Shown here in pieces: positions 21,450-34,236 of a stretch of 64,000 nt of DNA. The notes under the pieces were generated by a model that was given only the letters and a program-made list of their open reading frames with translations, did not search any database and was not told the origin of the DNA. Both the position numbers and the translations under genes were made by a program. Position 1 is the first letter of the stretch; the number at the start of each line of letters is the position of its first letter. The stretch spans positions 806,001 through 870,000 of the forward strand of contig SNVD02011507.1 in the NCBI GenBank assembly GCA_013180625.2, given 5' to 3'. This DNA is from Boswellia sacra (lineage: Eukaryota; Streptophyta; Magnoliopsida; Sapindales; Burseraceae).

Positions 21450-23160
21450 AAAAAAAACCTGAGATAGATATGTAAGATATTCTATTTAATAAAATAACAA
21501 AATGGAATGACATCTCCATTTGTTAATATGCTTAACATCCTATTCAAAAACTAGTAATTTTTTTTTAAAAGCAAAAGATTTAAAACATATAAGCAAATTA
21601 CCAAGCATAAAAGTTAGTAAAAATTTTTAAATCCAATAATTGTAAAAGCAATTTAAATCATAACATAAAAAATTAATGAATGAAAAACTAAAATATATAA
21701 TTAAACATATTTCTAAAATGTAACAAATGAAATGTAAAACCTATATACAAGATTATACTGCCAAATTATAACATAAAATTGTAAATCAAATGTACAAAAT
21801 GTAATTATAATCTAAATCATGCAATTTAATTAATACAATTCTGTAAAATGCAATATAATAATTGCAAAAGTGATGCACAAGTTACAAACAAACCATAAAA
21901 TTAGAAGATGAATATTTTATATATAAACAAAAATATGATAATGTAAATTTAATATATAATGCATAAATATAACCTTAAAATTATAATTCAACATAATTAT
22001 TTAAACCATATCAAAATAATTATAAAATTGATATACAACTTATAAATATAACATAGAATTAGTATATGTAAATTACACAAATAAATTATAACATAAAATT
22101 GTACATTGAAAAAAAGAAAGTATAAAAATCATCTATATCATGTGTTTAATACAAATCAGCAAAATAAAACAAAATAAATTGTATGAGTGACATATAAGTT
22201 GTAAACATAAAATAAAAATAGAAAATGAACATCTAATTTATAAAATAGAATATGAAGTTGTAAATTTGATGTTAAATGTGTAAATATAATATAGATTTTG
22301 TAATACATTATACATTTTCAAAATGCCACAAAATAATTGTAAATGTATTAAGCTAGTTCTAAACATAACATAAAATTAGAATGCGAACATATTTTTTTAA
22401 AATGTAACAAAATAATTATAAAAACTATTTATAATTTGTAAATATTACATAAGAATATTATATGACTATTATACTGATAAATTATAAAATAAAATTGTAA
22501 ATTCAATATAAAATATGTAAATATGATACACATTATATAATTTAAAATAATTTTTCAAAATACGACCCAAAGGGGTAGCCTAGGTGGTTGAAGGGCCTAC
22601 GCCTTGGTGCATTAAGTTACACCAAGGTCCCAAGTTCATGCCCCTTTGGTAAAAACTTAAAAATTTCACCATTCGTTGTCTCTCAGTTGGGGGGTTGTCG
22701 AAAGAAAAAAAAATATAAATGCAATATGCAAGTTGTAAACATAACAATAAAATAGAAAATGAACATTATACTGATAAATTATGAAATTAAATTGAAAATT
22801 CAATATAAAATACACAAATTGAAAATTCAATCTAAAATACATAAATATGCAAGTTGTAAATATAACAATAATGAAAGCAATATAAAATTTGTAAATGTAA
22901 TATGAAAATAGTAAATGCATATTGTATTTATAAATAATAATATGATTTTGTAAATTAAATGTAGGATATGTAAATAGAATATAGATTGTGTAATTAAATA
23001 TAATTTTTCAAAATATAACATAATAATTATAAAAATAAAATAAAAGTTGTGAAAATAATATAAGATTAGCATATGAACATTATAGTTATAAATTATAATA
23101 TAAAATTGAAAATTTAATTTAAAATTTAATAAAAGAATTATAACTTAAATTAATTTAAAT
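21450..23160. repeat. Degenerate AT-rich tandem-like array
   Basis: About 1.7 kb of imperfectly repeated AT-rich units. Phrases such as AACATAAAATTGTAAAT, AATATAAAATATGTAAAT and TATAATTATAAA return every roughly 40-110 bases. Units are too diverged for a fixed period by eye. It begins at the end of the MULE-like frame and is interrupted by a SINE-like element at about 22565-22715. Open frames here are composition artefacts. Confidence 0.6.
22565..22715 (+). mobile_element. tRNA-derived SINE
   Basis: A GC-richer island inside the AT array. TAGCCTAGGTGG (22576-22587) fits a pol III A box, and AAGTTCATGCC (22632-22642) fits a B box at about the usual spacing. An A-rich tail (AAAGAAAAAAAAATATAA) follows at about 22698-22715. 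This is the layout of a plant tRNA-derived SINE. A clear target duplication was not found. Confidence 0.5.
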
Positions 23161-23809
23161 TTATATTGTGACTTCTTAATAGAAGTCTTTTATTTATTGG
23201 TTCATCTACAAAAGTTTGATTAATTTTCTTAATATTCCCATAATGCATTATTTTTTAAATATTTTTCCATAATTTGAAAAAAAAATTTCATTATAAATCT
23301 TACCTGTAACTTGAATAACAGGTAAAAGTCAACTATTATGACTTACCTAATTCTCATACATAATTAAGAGTGGGGATTATCTTATTTAATCCAACAGTGA
23401 AGAAAAAACAATATTTTTGACACGGGGTTTTTTTCCTTGCATCATAGAATGACCCATTTTTTAATTGTTTTTAACAAGCAAATAGTGGGATTCTAGTCTC
23501 CATCTAAGCTTAATCCTTTTCTTACATGTGATTTCATGGGTTATAGATATACTTATTTCATATTTTTCTAAGGTCTTTTTATTTTTGTCGTTACCTTGAT
23601 CTCCTATATTTAATTTTTCCTTTAAATAAATTTGCAATTTTTTTTTCAAAAGATTTGAACATGATAACATAATGAATTTATCTCAATAAATGCTTATATA
23701 AAGTAGTAACATGGTTTTAAAATATATTTAATAATAAATGAGAATATTTTATTGGTCATTATATCACTCATACACACACATATGAATGATGGAAGAATTG
23801 CATTTCATA

Positions 23810-23846
<37 letters not shown>

Positions 23847-25289
23847 GTATTATTTTTATTATCAATTCACATCTTATAAATAAATTTTTAATAAATTAAA
23901 AGCCCCAAAGTTGAATAAACTCCTTGATTTTCCATATGAGAGTTTTGATTGCCTTTTGATATGCTTAGTGTTTACTTACAAAACCCATTAATTATGTTAA
24001 GAAGGTCGTTTGCAGTTAACATAAAAGGGAAATTAACTAGATCTAGTTATTTCAATAGTAAAGATTAGATATAGATATTTAATCATACGGCAGGGATCTC
24101 TTCCCTATCTCGTCTTTATCTCATATTTTTATAATTAAAAATGTGATTGATACATGTGAAGAGTAGTTTTTTAATGGAATATGCTGAAATGACAGTTTTT
24201 AAAATTATAATTCGTACTTGTAGTACTCCAAGCACGTAAATTTTACATATGAAAACAATTAGAAAAAAATTATAAACATAAACTAATTAATTAAATGTCA
24301 ATGGGAGAGAAGACATTAAGCAATTTTATAGTGTACGACTAAGTAAGAGACTCTAGGATTATTATGTATAATGAGTATGGCAAATAAAGTTAACGATAAT
24401 ATTTGTCTAAATGGAACACTCTCATGTAAGGTAATTAAACTTTCTTGTTTCTATTACAGTAAAGCTAAAACTGCATGACTTGTGTGGGGAATTTGTGTAA
24501 GTGGAATGACTTGCACCTGAATTTGCGTGTAAAAGAGAATGGTATTCTCTTGGGAGAAAAATTGGGTTTCACTAAAAAAAGTTGAAATCGATTAATTTAT
24601 GAGACGAAAAGCAATCCCCATTTGCTGAAAACAGTAGACAAATTTTCTGTTACATGGTTGCATCTATAGTATTCTACCTTGTCTTGCACTCAAAATCCAA
24701 TTGATGATCTCTTCATCTCTTTAATTAATGTCCGTATAAGTATAAGCAGTTATTTTTTTCTTTATAAGTGGAACTATTAATTTTACACCCTGCCGAAATT
24801 TCTCCTTTAACCTTTCCGGATTTGGAGCGTAACAAGGATGCGTCCTTGAAGTACTTGTTCCGTGCAGATTACAGATAGATGAAAACAAGGAGTTAGATAA
24901 CACATCTGATGGATCAATTGCGGCTGAAAAATGTGAAAGATTTGCATTAACTTGATGATGATTTTCATGACATCCATCTTTATTGCTAGAAGGCCGGAAT
25001 TAATTAATCATAAGCTGTAACAGATATACCTGATTGTAAATATAATAACAATATTCTTCATTCAAATGTCCCTTCGATACGCCTTTTTTATAAGCTTGGA
25101 TGTCGATGGATGATGATTCACATGGAAACTCTTGTGAGCTCTTTTTTAGCTAGGCAAACAAAAATAATAATCATAACACAAATTTCGCTTCTCTTGTAGT
25201 TGTATGTATCAATCAACCCCAAATTCCTCTAGTTCACTGTAAAGTAAGTATAAACTCTCTTTGTGTGTGTTCACATGATCGATCAATAA
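23161..25289. other. AT-rich intergenic region downstream of SWEET
   Basis: No gene recognised. It contains a TA microsatellite at about 23812-23841 and many A and T runs. The final few hundred bases should hold the 3' untranslated region of the minus-strand SWEET gene. A minus-strand open frame at 24721-24903 has no family resemblance. Confidence 0.5.
23812..23841. repeat. (TA)n microsatellite
   Basis: About 15 TA units in a row. Simple sequence repeat likely to vary in length between individuals. Confidence 0.9.
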
Positions 25290-26682
25290 TCACACATTGA
25301 GTTCAGCGCTTAGCTCAATCGTTTTGTTGTCTACTATTACAACATTCACTTGGATTTCTTCTGGGCGATTAGTGATCTGATCAGCTGTATTGCTTATCTG
25401 GGTTCCCTTTCCTTCGTCTTTTGGATAAGCTACTGGCAGGATTTCATTTCTTCTTTTCCGGTAGATGATGTATAATATCATCTGAGTGAATCCAAATGCT
25501 AGCCCCAAAATGTTTGGTGTCTAAACAATAACCATAAATAAATAAATTAATCATCGTTTTTTAGTATTATTCTTAGGCTAGTTTAAATGGATTTGAGGGA
25601 TTTGTGCAATGTATATATACACTTACTGCGATGTAGTAATCCTTTATAGAAAGGCCATATAGGAGCCACATTGCAGCGCAGACTGTGAGGCAAGAGGAGA
25701 GCGGAAAAGGCATGTACTCGACGCTCTTTGTTCTTATAACTAACCTCTGTAAATAGTGATCATCAAAGGAACAATTAATTATAGAGGATATGGAGTATAT
25801 GATCAAAATGTTGTAGTTGCATCGATCAGAGTTGGTGTAACAGACGCACAATGACACTAAGAGGTGCAGCAAAGACACAGACGGAAAAGACAGCGCAGAT
25901 CCATCCCACAATTGAAAGTCGAAGATGACCCTCTGAGAATAGGTATGTGAAGAGTCCAATCAATCCCAATGCTCCAAAGTTAAACAAGATAAGCAGCTTT
26001 GCTGTATATATCTGCAAAATGTAAAGTAATTAATAGTTAATCTTCTCCCGCAGGCTGATCAAATTCACAAGAATATATATAGCTGGGCCGCGATTAATTA
26101 TTACAATCAAAGATGAAGAAGAATACCTTGGAGCTTTTAGTTGCATATATCATGTAGACAATGAGGTATGAGGATTCTATGACGCACCCAACACAATTGA
26201 TGGTTATCAGCAGATATGCATTACCCTTGAGATAGGCATAATAGAGTGTTAACATGGCACTGAATAGTGCTACTGAATATGGTATTGACTGGAACCCTTC
26301 TGTCGATTTTTTCTTGAAAATTCTATAGAAAGTTGGCCTGGAACATATATATAAATTGAGTTGTGACACATAATCGAAATGAAAATTATATTGAAAAGAA
26401 CAGAATATAGAGGGAGCAAGAGAGAGAGAGAGAGCGCTCACAATGGTGCCATATACACAAGGCATGACACAATGTTACCTGTGGGAATGAGAAAACGGCA
26501 GATCAGAAGAAATGAATAACATATATGCATGCATGATGACAAAGACGATTATATATGTTTTTAAAATAGAGAATGTTTTAAGTTAATAATAATGGAAGAC
26601 AATTATAAGTTTGGTGAGGGGAGAGAAGCTAGGTACCAAGAAGGCCAAAAATAAAAGCACTATGAGATCCAAGTAGTGCCAT
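25290..26682 (-). CDS. SWEET sugar transporter (clade III-like)
   Basis: Bidirectional sugar uniporter of the MtN3/saliva family in the plasma membrane. Six minus-strand exons fit the family's usual structure: 26682-26637, 26478-26442, 26337-26127, 26011-25850, 25746-25627 and 25520-25290. All borders are GT-AG and the frame is continuous, giving 268 residues. The first MtN3 repeat spans about residues 8-97 ([50 protein letters not shown]). The second spans about 130-215 ([60 protein letters not shown]). The conserved prolines and the Asn pair (GN and PN) that line the pore are present. The short C-terminal tail ends [12 protein letters not shown]. Sequence favours clade III (SWEET9-15 type, sucrose efflux), closest to SWEET10-like from memory, but substrate is inferred. 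A TATA-like CCCATATATATAC lies about 75-90 bases before the ATG. Confidence 0.93.
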
Positions 26683-26756
26683 TCTTGGCGTGTTTGCCTG
26701 AGTAAATAATTGAGGAGGACAAAGAGCTTGTGAGAATTGTTTGAGTGAAATGTGTA

Positions 26757-26769
26757 GTATATATATGGG
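26757..26769 (-). promoter_or_regulatory. Candidate TATA box of the SWEET gene
   Basis: On the minus strand CCCATATATATAC lies 75-87 bases before the SWEET ATG. The distance suits a TATA element with a short leader. A second AT-rich site (TTTATAAC) is close by, so the exact element is uncertain. Confidence 0.4.
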
Positions 26770-26849
26770 TTATAAAGTGGCGGATGATGGCATAGATGAC
26801 TTGCATTGGACAATATTTCTTCATTGGTTTCTTTGAACAAATTAACTGC

Positions 26850-28622
26850 CCCGGATATTTTGTGGAATAAAACTACAAATTAGATGAGCTGTATCCTTTT
26901 TAATTATTTACAGGCGTTTTTGGAGCTTTAAAAGCTTCTTCTCGCGTATATTTATATCTTAAAAAGTTAATTGAATGAAGGCAGCTCGCGCAAGGTTCAT
27001 ACATTAAGCCATGCCAGGTGAGACTTAGCTTCGTGTTGAATGAATATGATTAATTATGCCACTTGTGCCCATTAATTAGTTTAATTTAATTTTCTCCATG
27101 TATATATATTCAACATGAGTGAAGCTCAAGATTTGCTTCCTGGAGGGCTTTTTTGCAAATTATTAGTTAACAAGAGCAGAGCGACTTGAATTCGTATTGC
27201 AGGTGGCCAGCCAGTAGGTGGCGTGAAGGAAGTGATTAGAGAGTAAAGACAAAGATGTTTTAATGGAAAAACACAGAGAGTTGTTTACGTTTGCTAAGCA
27301 TATAATGGTTGGGAGTTTGCAATTGCACGTGAGATGATATGGCAACAACTCGCCGTTGCTTTTAAACGGTCTCCACTCAATTATACTCTCATACATGCAC
27401 CGTAGCTTTAAATTGCTCAATTGCCTTTCCCACTTACATCAATCGAATAAATACTTCCAAAAAACAGTTATATAATTGGGGTCCAAATGTGACACTTTCG
27501 AGAATTTTTTTCTAAAATTTGTTACAGTTATATCTAAGTTATGTGACCACACCTATACTCTCTTTACGTTAATTAAGAAAGGATGTACTAGCTTCATACA
27601 TTGAAATAAAATCTACCTTGATCGTTCAATCATTTGCCTAATTACATGTTTAAGTATCCAGCATAGAACAAATATTTATATACATGGGGTTGTGTTTAAT
27701 TGATTTCCTAATTATTATTATTATTTAGGATCAACCTAATTAATATACTTGAATAAATAGGTTAACTAACATGTATTATGTGTCGTGTACTAATGCGTTT
27801 TTTATTTGTTGTGTTTATACAAAATTGGTCAAGATAATCCCTTTGAATTAATAACATAACACTTTGTCCAGTTAGTGATCATACGTATGTTCTTTTACCC
27901 CATTCTTTTACATATGAACTTAGTTATCTTTAATATGTGCTAAGAACTAAAAATATATAAAGAGTATTTTCTACAATTTTATTATTTAAAGAAGTTAAAT
28001 TTATTGACTAAAAAGAGAACTTTCTTGAAATGGTAAAATTACAACAACAAGTTACCATCTTTATTAAGATAACCCATGTAATTTTAAATTGGGCAAATTT
28101 GTTTAACCATCACAAAACATTAAGGCCTAAGCTAAAACCATTGAATACTTTGCTTTCGTATTCATTGAAGCATTGCGTGGCGCCTCACTACAGTTAACTC
28201 TGTTTCTGTTTTAATTTGGGTAGAGTTAACTTCCAAGAAAGAATAGAATAGAATATTATTATATCGATTTCGCATTTTGTTTAATGCAATCACTGTACAT
28301 GCATCTCTAGACTCTAGTTATTGATTATCCAGTACATGCACGCTGCATAGCTTAGTAATCAAAGCTGATCAGATCAAAGTTCACATGCTATTTTAAAACT
28401 GTCAACACTCCAATCCAAAGGATTAACATGTGAACTCTAACGTAACTAAATTCATAAAAAGTGTAAAACTAAAATTTTAACAAATTAAAATCTTTAACCG
28501 GATGAAAAGCCAATTAACATATAAATCTTGACAAAAAAACAAATGAGTTTGTTTTAAGAACTAGAGTCAAATTGAATACTAGAAATAAAATCAACAAATA
28601 AAAAAATTTTGGTGAAAACCAA
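26850..28622. other. Intergenic region upstream of SWEET
   Basis: Promoter and upstream DNA of the SWEET gene. No gene recognised. An open minus-strand frame at 27163-27420 has no family. No element ends could be defined. Confidence 0.45.
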
Positions 28623-28627
28623 ATTGC

Positions 28628-30862
28628 AGCGGAGCCAATCATTGCCAAATCCACAAAGATCCTAAACCATTACTCATCATCTAGAATTATAATAAACTGG
28701 CATGAGATTAGACCCAGTAAGCAAACTAGTTTTATAGATGAAAATAATTTTCAAAAACATATTTTCATGATAATACAATAAACATAGTCAAAATAATACA
28801 TGTCAATATTATATTTAATACAATCGAACAATGCACAACATAGACACATAATAAGTAACTCATAAATATCATATTCAAACAAAACAAAAAACATAACCAT
28901 TAAATGGAAGCTACCGCAGTGCTTAACAAACAAATCCTTAGGAACCCACACTCTCTCACAAGATATAGGACTTCTAAATCATTTATCACATAATTGAGCC
29001 AACATATATCTACTCATCAGTGGCATCTGTAGAAGGGCATCGCCTCAGTAGGTCTCCCCACATGCGCGAATCTGCTATCACCCGAGGGTGATAACCATAA
29101 TAGTCCCATCGGTCCCTATCTTGCCATATGGAGCACATATCATTTACCCTCCCAAAGTAAGGCTACACATATAATTGGCTCATAAACACAACATATATAT
29201 GCCTAACAAGCAATGAGAGTTCAGTGGTCTAAGGCTTTTAGACATGAATTTCACTTTCAACACAATACATTTCATAGGCATTCTTACATAGGTATATGAA
29301 TAATGTGTAATCAAATAAAAATAAACACATATATAGTAGCCAAAATACATTTATATACAAAATCCAATATGTGTTGCATATAAATATGTAACATAAATAA
29401 CCATCACAATTATTATCGAACATGAACACATAATATACTTACATACATGCTTATTGTGATCCTAGTTAAAAACAAATCTAGTTTACTGACCTTACTCTAA
29501 GCACAAAATAGGAAACTACGAATAGCATATAAAGAACCTATCACAAAGAACTTAGGCTTAAAACATTTCCAAATTTACAAGAATTAATTTAAAACACATA
29601 TGATGATACAAATAACTCAATTTATATCATCAAAATCATAAAAAGTAAAATAAATTGAATATGGTCGGATTAAACATCTCACTATTTATTATAAACACTT
29701 CACTGTATACAATCTATTTTCAGTAAATTTTTTAAAATTCATGATGAGTTCAAAAGTTCCCAAATTTTACAGAGTATTATAAACATATAAAATAAGATTC
29801 TGTAAGATTTCAATGAAAATTTTGTATGATATCATTTTCAAAATGATTTAACAAATTAGTACCTAAAAACTGTCAAACCAAACTTCACAATGAGCTTACC
29901 CTATTCAAATATTTTAACTATTTATGTACTTAGCAATAAATCAAGAAATTTTTATCTGTAATAGTAGACATATAAATGATGTTTCATATAAAACTTCATA
30001 AATTTCTAACATGTTTAAGGCATCCTAAAAATTCTTGTAATCGACAGCACAAATTCTAAAATAGCATAGTCTGCCTAGAGTAGTATAATTCATAAATTCA
30101 CCAAAATTCGCATATTAAACATTTTTACCTGAAGTAAATTTCTATTAAACCTTAAGATGTCTAGTTTCGTCATACCAAAAATTAGCTTCAAAACCTATAT
30201 AAATAAATTTCTAAAATTCGTTGATCCCCTACTGTTAGAATTTTAGCATTACAGAGTTTATATGCTTATAGGAATTTTACATATTGTAGAATCCTATACA
30301 AGCATCAATCTATACCCTTTCATTTCTATGCTATATTCATGACATATAATTATTATATTACAAATAAATTACTTAAAAAAAAACGTAAAACACCGATAAT
30401 TGAATGAAGAATTTGATTCAAATTGAACAATATAAGTACTTACCTCTCTCTGAGACTCAGACTCAACTACAAACTCAGTATAATATTTACGGTAATCAAA
30501 ACAAAGGAAAAATGGAAAATGTAAAGCCTTATATAGATGCTAAACTATCCACATTCAATTGCAATAGAACTGATTGTGATAAAAATCAAGTAAAAATGTG
30601 AGGAATTAATGCAGTTGTAATTAATTTATGTGGAAGTGGGAATTGTGGGTTCATGCTAATCGTGAGGAGTATTGTGAACATGACTAATTATTCCATAATA
30701 ATATAACCAAAATATTAATAGTAAACTAATTAATATAGAATTTCCACATCAACATGCATCAATTCAATATTATACACCTAATATAATTCTAATAATATTT
30801 ATTTATATACTTATAGTAACCATTTATATAAATATATATACTTACCCAATTTTGGCGTTACA
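28628..30862 (-). mobile_element. Putative LTR-derived element (remnant)
   Basis: On the minus strand the block starts TGTAACGCCAAAATTGGG, like the 5' end of many plant Gypsy-type LTRs. ATTGC occurs directly outside both proposed ends (28623-28627 and 30863-30867) and may be a 5-bp target duplication. Inside is a GC-richer patch (about 28990-29150, with CTCAGTAGGTCTCCCC and TATCACCCGAGGGTGATA) amid AT-rich DNA. There is no coding region for gag or pol. The far end does not finish in the expected CA, so the borders are tentative. Confidence 0.38.
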
Positions 30863-30867
30863 ATTGC

Positions 30868-32978
30868 AATTTAATTTGCGTTGGATCTTACCTTACCATA
30901 AGTTTTTCTTTCAAAAATTAGGATAATAACCAAAATTTAAATGGTGTTTTGAAAAATAACAAGTTTAATATTTTATTTGATTGCGTAACCAAAGCAATAG
31001 CCAAAGATACTCTTACAAAAAAAAGCACTTAAGTGCACCTACCCGTCAACGGGTTACAGGTGACAGGTTGAATACATTAACATGTTATGGGTTGATCGGT
31101 AGTTAGATATTAAAAAAAAAATCAATTAAGGTTATTTTTCAAAACATCCCCCTTAGACTTTGGGGTTGATTATTTTTTTGTCTGAAGTCTAAATTTAAAT
31201 AATTCTTGGACTTCAAATTTTTCATGATTTTTTTTTTAACAGAAAGACTTAATTTAAGACATTTTTATCTGAATAGAAAAAACTAAAAATTTTAGCTTTT
31301 ATCTAAATACAAATATCTAAATCATTTATTACTTCTCTAATTTTCTTAATGCCCTTATAAAATTCATTTATGACAAATTTGTACATAGCCTAATATTTTA
31401 ATTTTGGAACATTATTATTTATTTCTAATTTTGTTTTATGATTATCCATATATTTTTAATTATTTTATGGTCTTTAGGTTATTTATATATCAAATCTTTT
31501 AGAAAAAAAACTTCTTTACCCAATTATACATATTTAAATAAATTAAATTCATAATAAATTTAGTATGTAAATATTTTTACTACGTGAAACAAAATCAAAA
31601 TTAATATATATATATAATAGGGATATATGTGTAAAGCCATTAATTTTTAGAGATTTAAATTCAGATATTAAAATAAAAAAAACAAACATATCATTCAGAT
31701 TTTTATATTCAAATTTATTCAGATTTAAAAAAAAAAAAATCACTCCTTTAGTTGTTTTTCTTTTAAATTGGACCACATTAGGTGGGTGGATTCAGATTTA
31801 CATATCAAGTACCTTGTTTATGTAAGAAAATCAACTCATCAATAAAGTCAATGCTATATAAGTAACTAATTTAATTCCCAAAATATAATTGTTTTGTTCC
31901 AGAATCAATTTCCACTGTGATCACGTATGTTTTCGATCTGTCAAGCATTCTTTCTTCTTCATAATAAATAGCAGATTCTCACTTTGAAAGCTAGCCATGA
32001 TCGACTCTCTTGTTAATTCTTTGAGTTTGTTTTGGAAGTTGTTGTAAAAGCTAGCTATCTAGGTCATGGAAGAGCTCGCAACAGCTGTAATTGATTTGAG
32101 AAGGAAAGAAGATATCGTGTACGTTTATGATAATTACTACTTTAATTAAGATGAAACGGATTTGCTGACCGCAAAAATACGTGTCATCTGATCCATAGAT
32201 GCTTAGAAACGAATTGATCAAGAAATTTATAAGCATGAATTGATCCGTCTGGTCCCTGAGTTTCATCTATCAAAGCGATAAAAGAAGAATATGTCTGTAT
32301 ATGTTGCTGGCAGGGACTCTCAAAGAAGAAATTCCCATGGAAGGTAATTACGGAACATGCATGCAATTAATGGAGGGCTAGTAGTTGGCCACTATTATAT
32401 ATAATAATTTCTCCAAAAATAGTAGAGCTCTATAATATTAAAGGATAAGTATAGTCCCACCAATATGCAAGAAAATTTCCAGTTCAGGAATTTTAATTAA
32501 TAACGTAACTCACCCGAAATTCAAAAATCTTTCATGCACATTAAGATTTCAGCCTCATTGCCAGCTTCATCAGCTTGCTAATCAAGAGAACTAGTAATTT
32601 CATTTATTATTGATCATGTTTATGCAGGTCATCAATTGTTTTCCACTAATTTATTTAAAAGGGACAGTTAAAAGTTTGAGACTGGTTGAAGAAATAAATA
32701 AATTATAAGTACAATTTAAAGTATATATATAAAACTCATCAAAATTAGAAAAAGTATTCTAGAGATGCGTTTTAACAACTCAAAAAAGGTTTTTTTTTTT
32801 TCATGCATTAAAGAGCTTTGGGCTTTTGATTATTTAGTAATATTTTGACAATATATCATCAACAATATTATAAAAGAGTCTTTCACCAATTGTATAATTA
32901 GCTAGCTGATGATAACTTTATTATTGCTTTTAGGTTTTTGCGGAAATAATGGTTGAAGATGTTATATTTAAGTGGTTT
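30868..32978. other. AT-rich intergenic DNA
   Basis: No gene recognised. Long A/T runs dominate from 30900 to 31800. A slightly more balanced block at 31970-32360 has short open frames on the minus strand (32051-32266, 32184-32366) but no recognisable product. Confidence 0.45.
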
Positions 32979-32987
32979 TAATAACTA

Positions 32988-33467
32988 TTGGCGGACCTAC
33001 GCTTGGACCAAGGGAGCCAATTGAAAAGTTGAAATTATTTTAAACCGCCTTAAATTTTAACAGTTACAAATATATTCTTATATAAAAATTAAATATACCT
33101 TTATATAAAAATTACCTAATTTTAACAAATATATCAACTGCTCTTGGGTTCACCCTCAATTTTAGGTGTTAGTTTCTGTTAAACCCTCTTAGAGTTACAT
33201 AATCAGTTATGTAAATTCATTCATGTGTCTCTATTTTATATTATTACATAATTGAAATATAATGATATATATACTCAAACAATTTATTTGAATATATACA
33301 TATATATATGTATATATTCAAAAATTAAAAAATTATCTAATTTTTAATTTATCTGAAAATTATTTTAAATATAATTAAATATTTAATTATTATATTTAAT
33401 TACATATTTACTTTAATTCTGAACTATACGATGCCCCATCTAAGATAATTTCTTGGTCCGCTACTGC
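32988..33467. mobile_element. Non-autonomous DNA element with 9-bp target duplication
   Basis: An exact 9-base direct repeat TAATAACTA flanks the block at 32979-32987 and 33468-33476. The ends contain inverted GCGGACC (left) and GGTCCGC (right). The interior is AT-rich and noncoding. A 9-bp duplication is typical of Mutator-like elements. Similar GGGTCCGCCC or AAGTCCGCC ends appear at about 34962 and 39360, so relatives may be present. Confidence 0.5.
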
Positions 33468-33476
33468 TAATAACTA

Positions 33477-34004
33477 CACCATTTCAAAGTTTGATAGTTT
33501 TGTGTTCGTGGTAGTAAGTTCACTCACCACCGATCAAAACACAATTATTCGTGAAAATTAATTACTGTATATTATTTGTAGCCAAACCACCCAATTAATT
33601 CATTCAGCTGATGATGCGTGCATATATATTTTCAGGATATTAAGTATATATCACAAGTCCAATGTCTTTCGACAATTAGAAAAACAACATTAAACAATGT
33701 CCACGAAATAATAAATTAAATTAAGGTACTCAATTTATTTTTTTGTCTCGCAGGAGATCCATTATTTTTTTTCTTGATCCGAGGCTGAATTTAATTATAA
33801 GAACCTTTGATTATACAAGAAAATTTTATTAACAAAACATTAAAAGTTTACACCTAGATACGGGGCATAATTAACCTTACCCCTCAAAATATATATTCTA
33901 TACATATACAAAAGCATAATAACAATGAATCTAGCTATTATGTAAAACATCATTATTTGAAGTTTCATTAAAATAAATTAAAAAATATCTCAAAAATATC
34001 TAAT
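33477..34004. other. AT-rich intergenic DNA
   Basis: No gene or clear element seen in this 0.5-kb stretch. Confidence 0.5.
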
Positions 34005-34013
34005 TTTTTAAAC

Positions 34014-34227
34014 GAGTAATGCTACTCATACAAACTATTTATACAAACTCACACATACAAACTGATGTGGCATCCCTGTATGATCGCCACATCACTCATG
34101 TTAATTAATATCATTTATTATTAATATATATTTATCAAATCATTATATTTATTTATCAAATCACGTTATGCCAAGTCAGTTTGTATGAATTAGTTTGTAT
34201 AAGTAGTTTGTAATAGTAGCATTACTC
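34014..34227. mobile_element. MITE, 214 bp, with long inverted ends
   Basis: Inverted termini GAGTAATGCTAC and GTAGCATTACTC continue inward as an imperfect palindrome: ACAAACTATTTATACAAAC repeats at the left and GTTTGTATAAGTAGTTTG at the right. TTTTTAAAC (34005-34013) and TTTTTAGAC (34228-34236) flank it and differ by one base, fitting a 9-bp target duplication. It is noncoding. Superfamily is probably Mutator-like, by duplication length. Confidence 0.8.
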
Positions 34228-34236
34228 TTTTTAGAC

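Noticed and set aside
22666..23072. Hydrophobic open frames on the minus strand (84 and 81 residues)
   Set aside because: Composition artefacts of the AT-rich array: only Phe, Ile, Leu and Tyr codons with no conserved motif.
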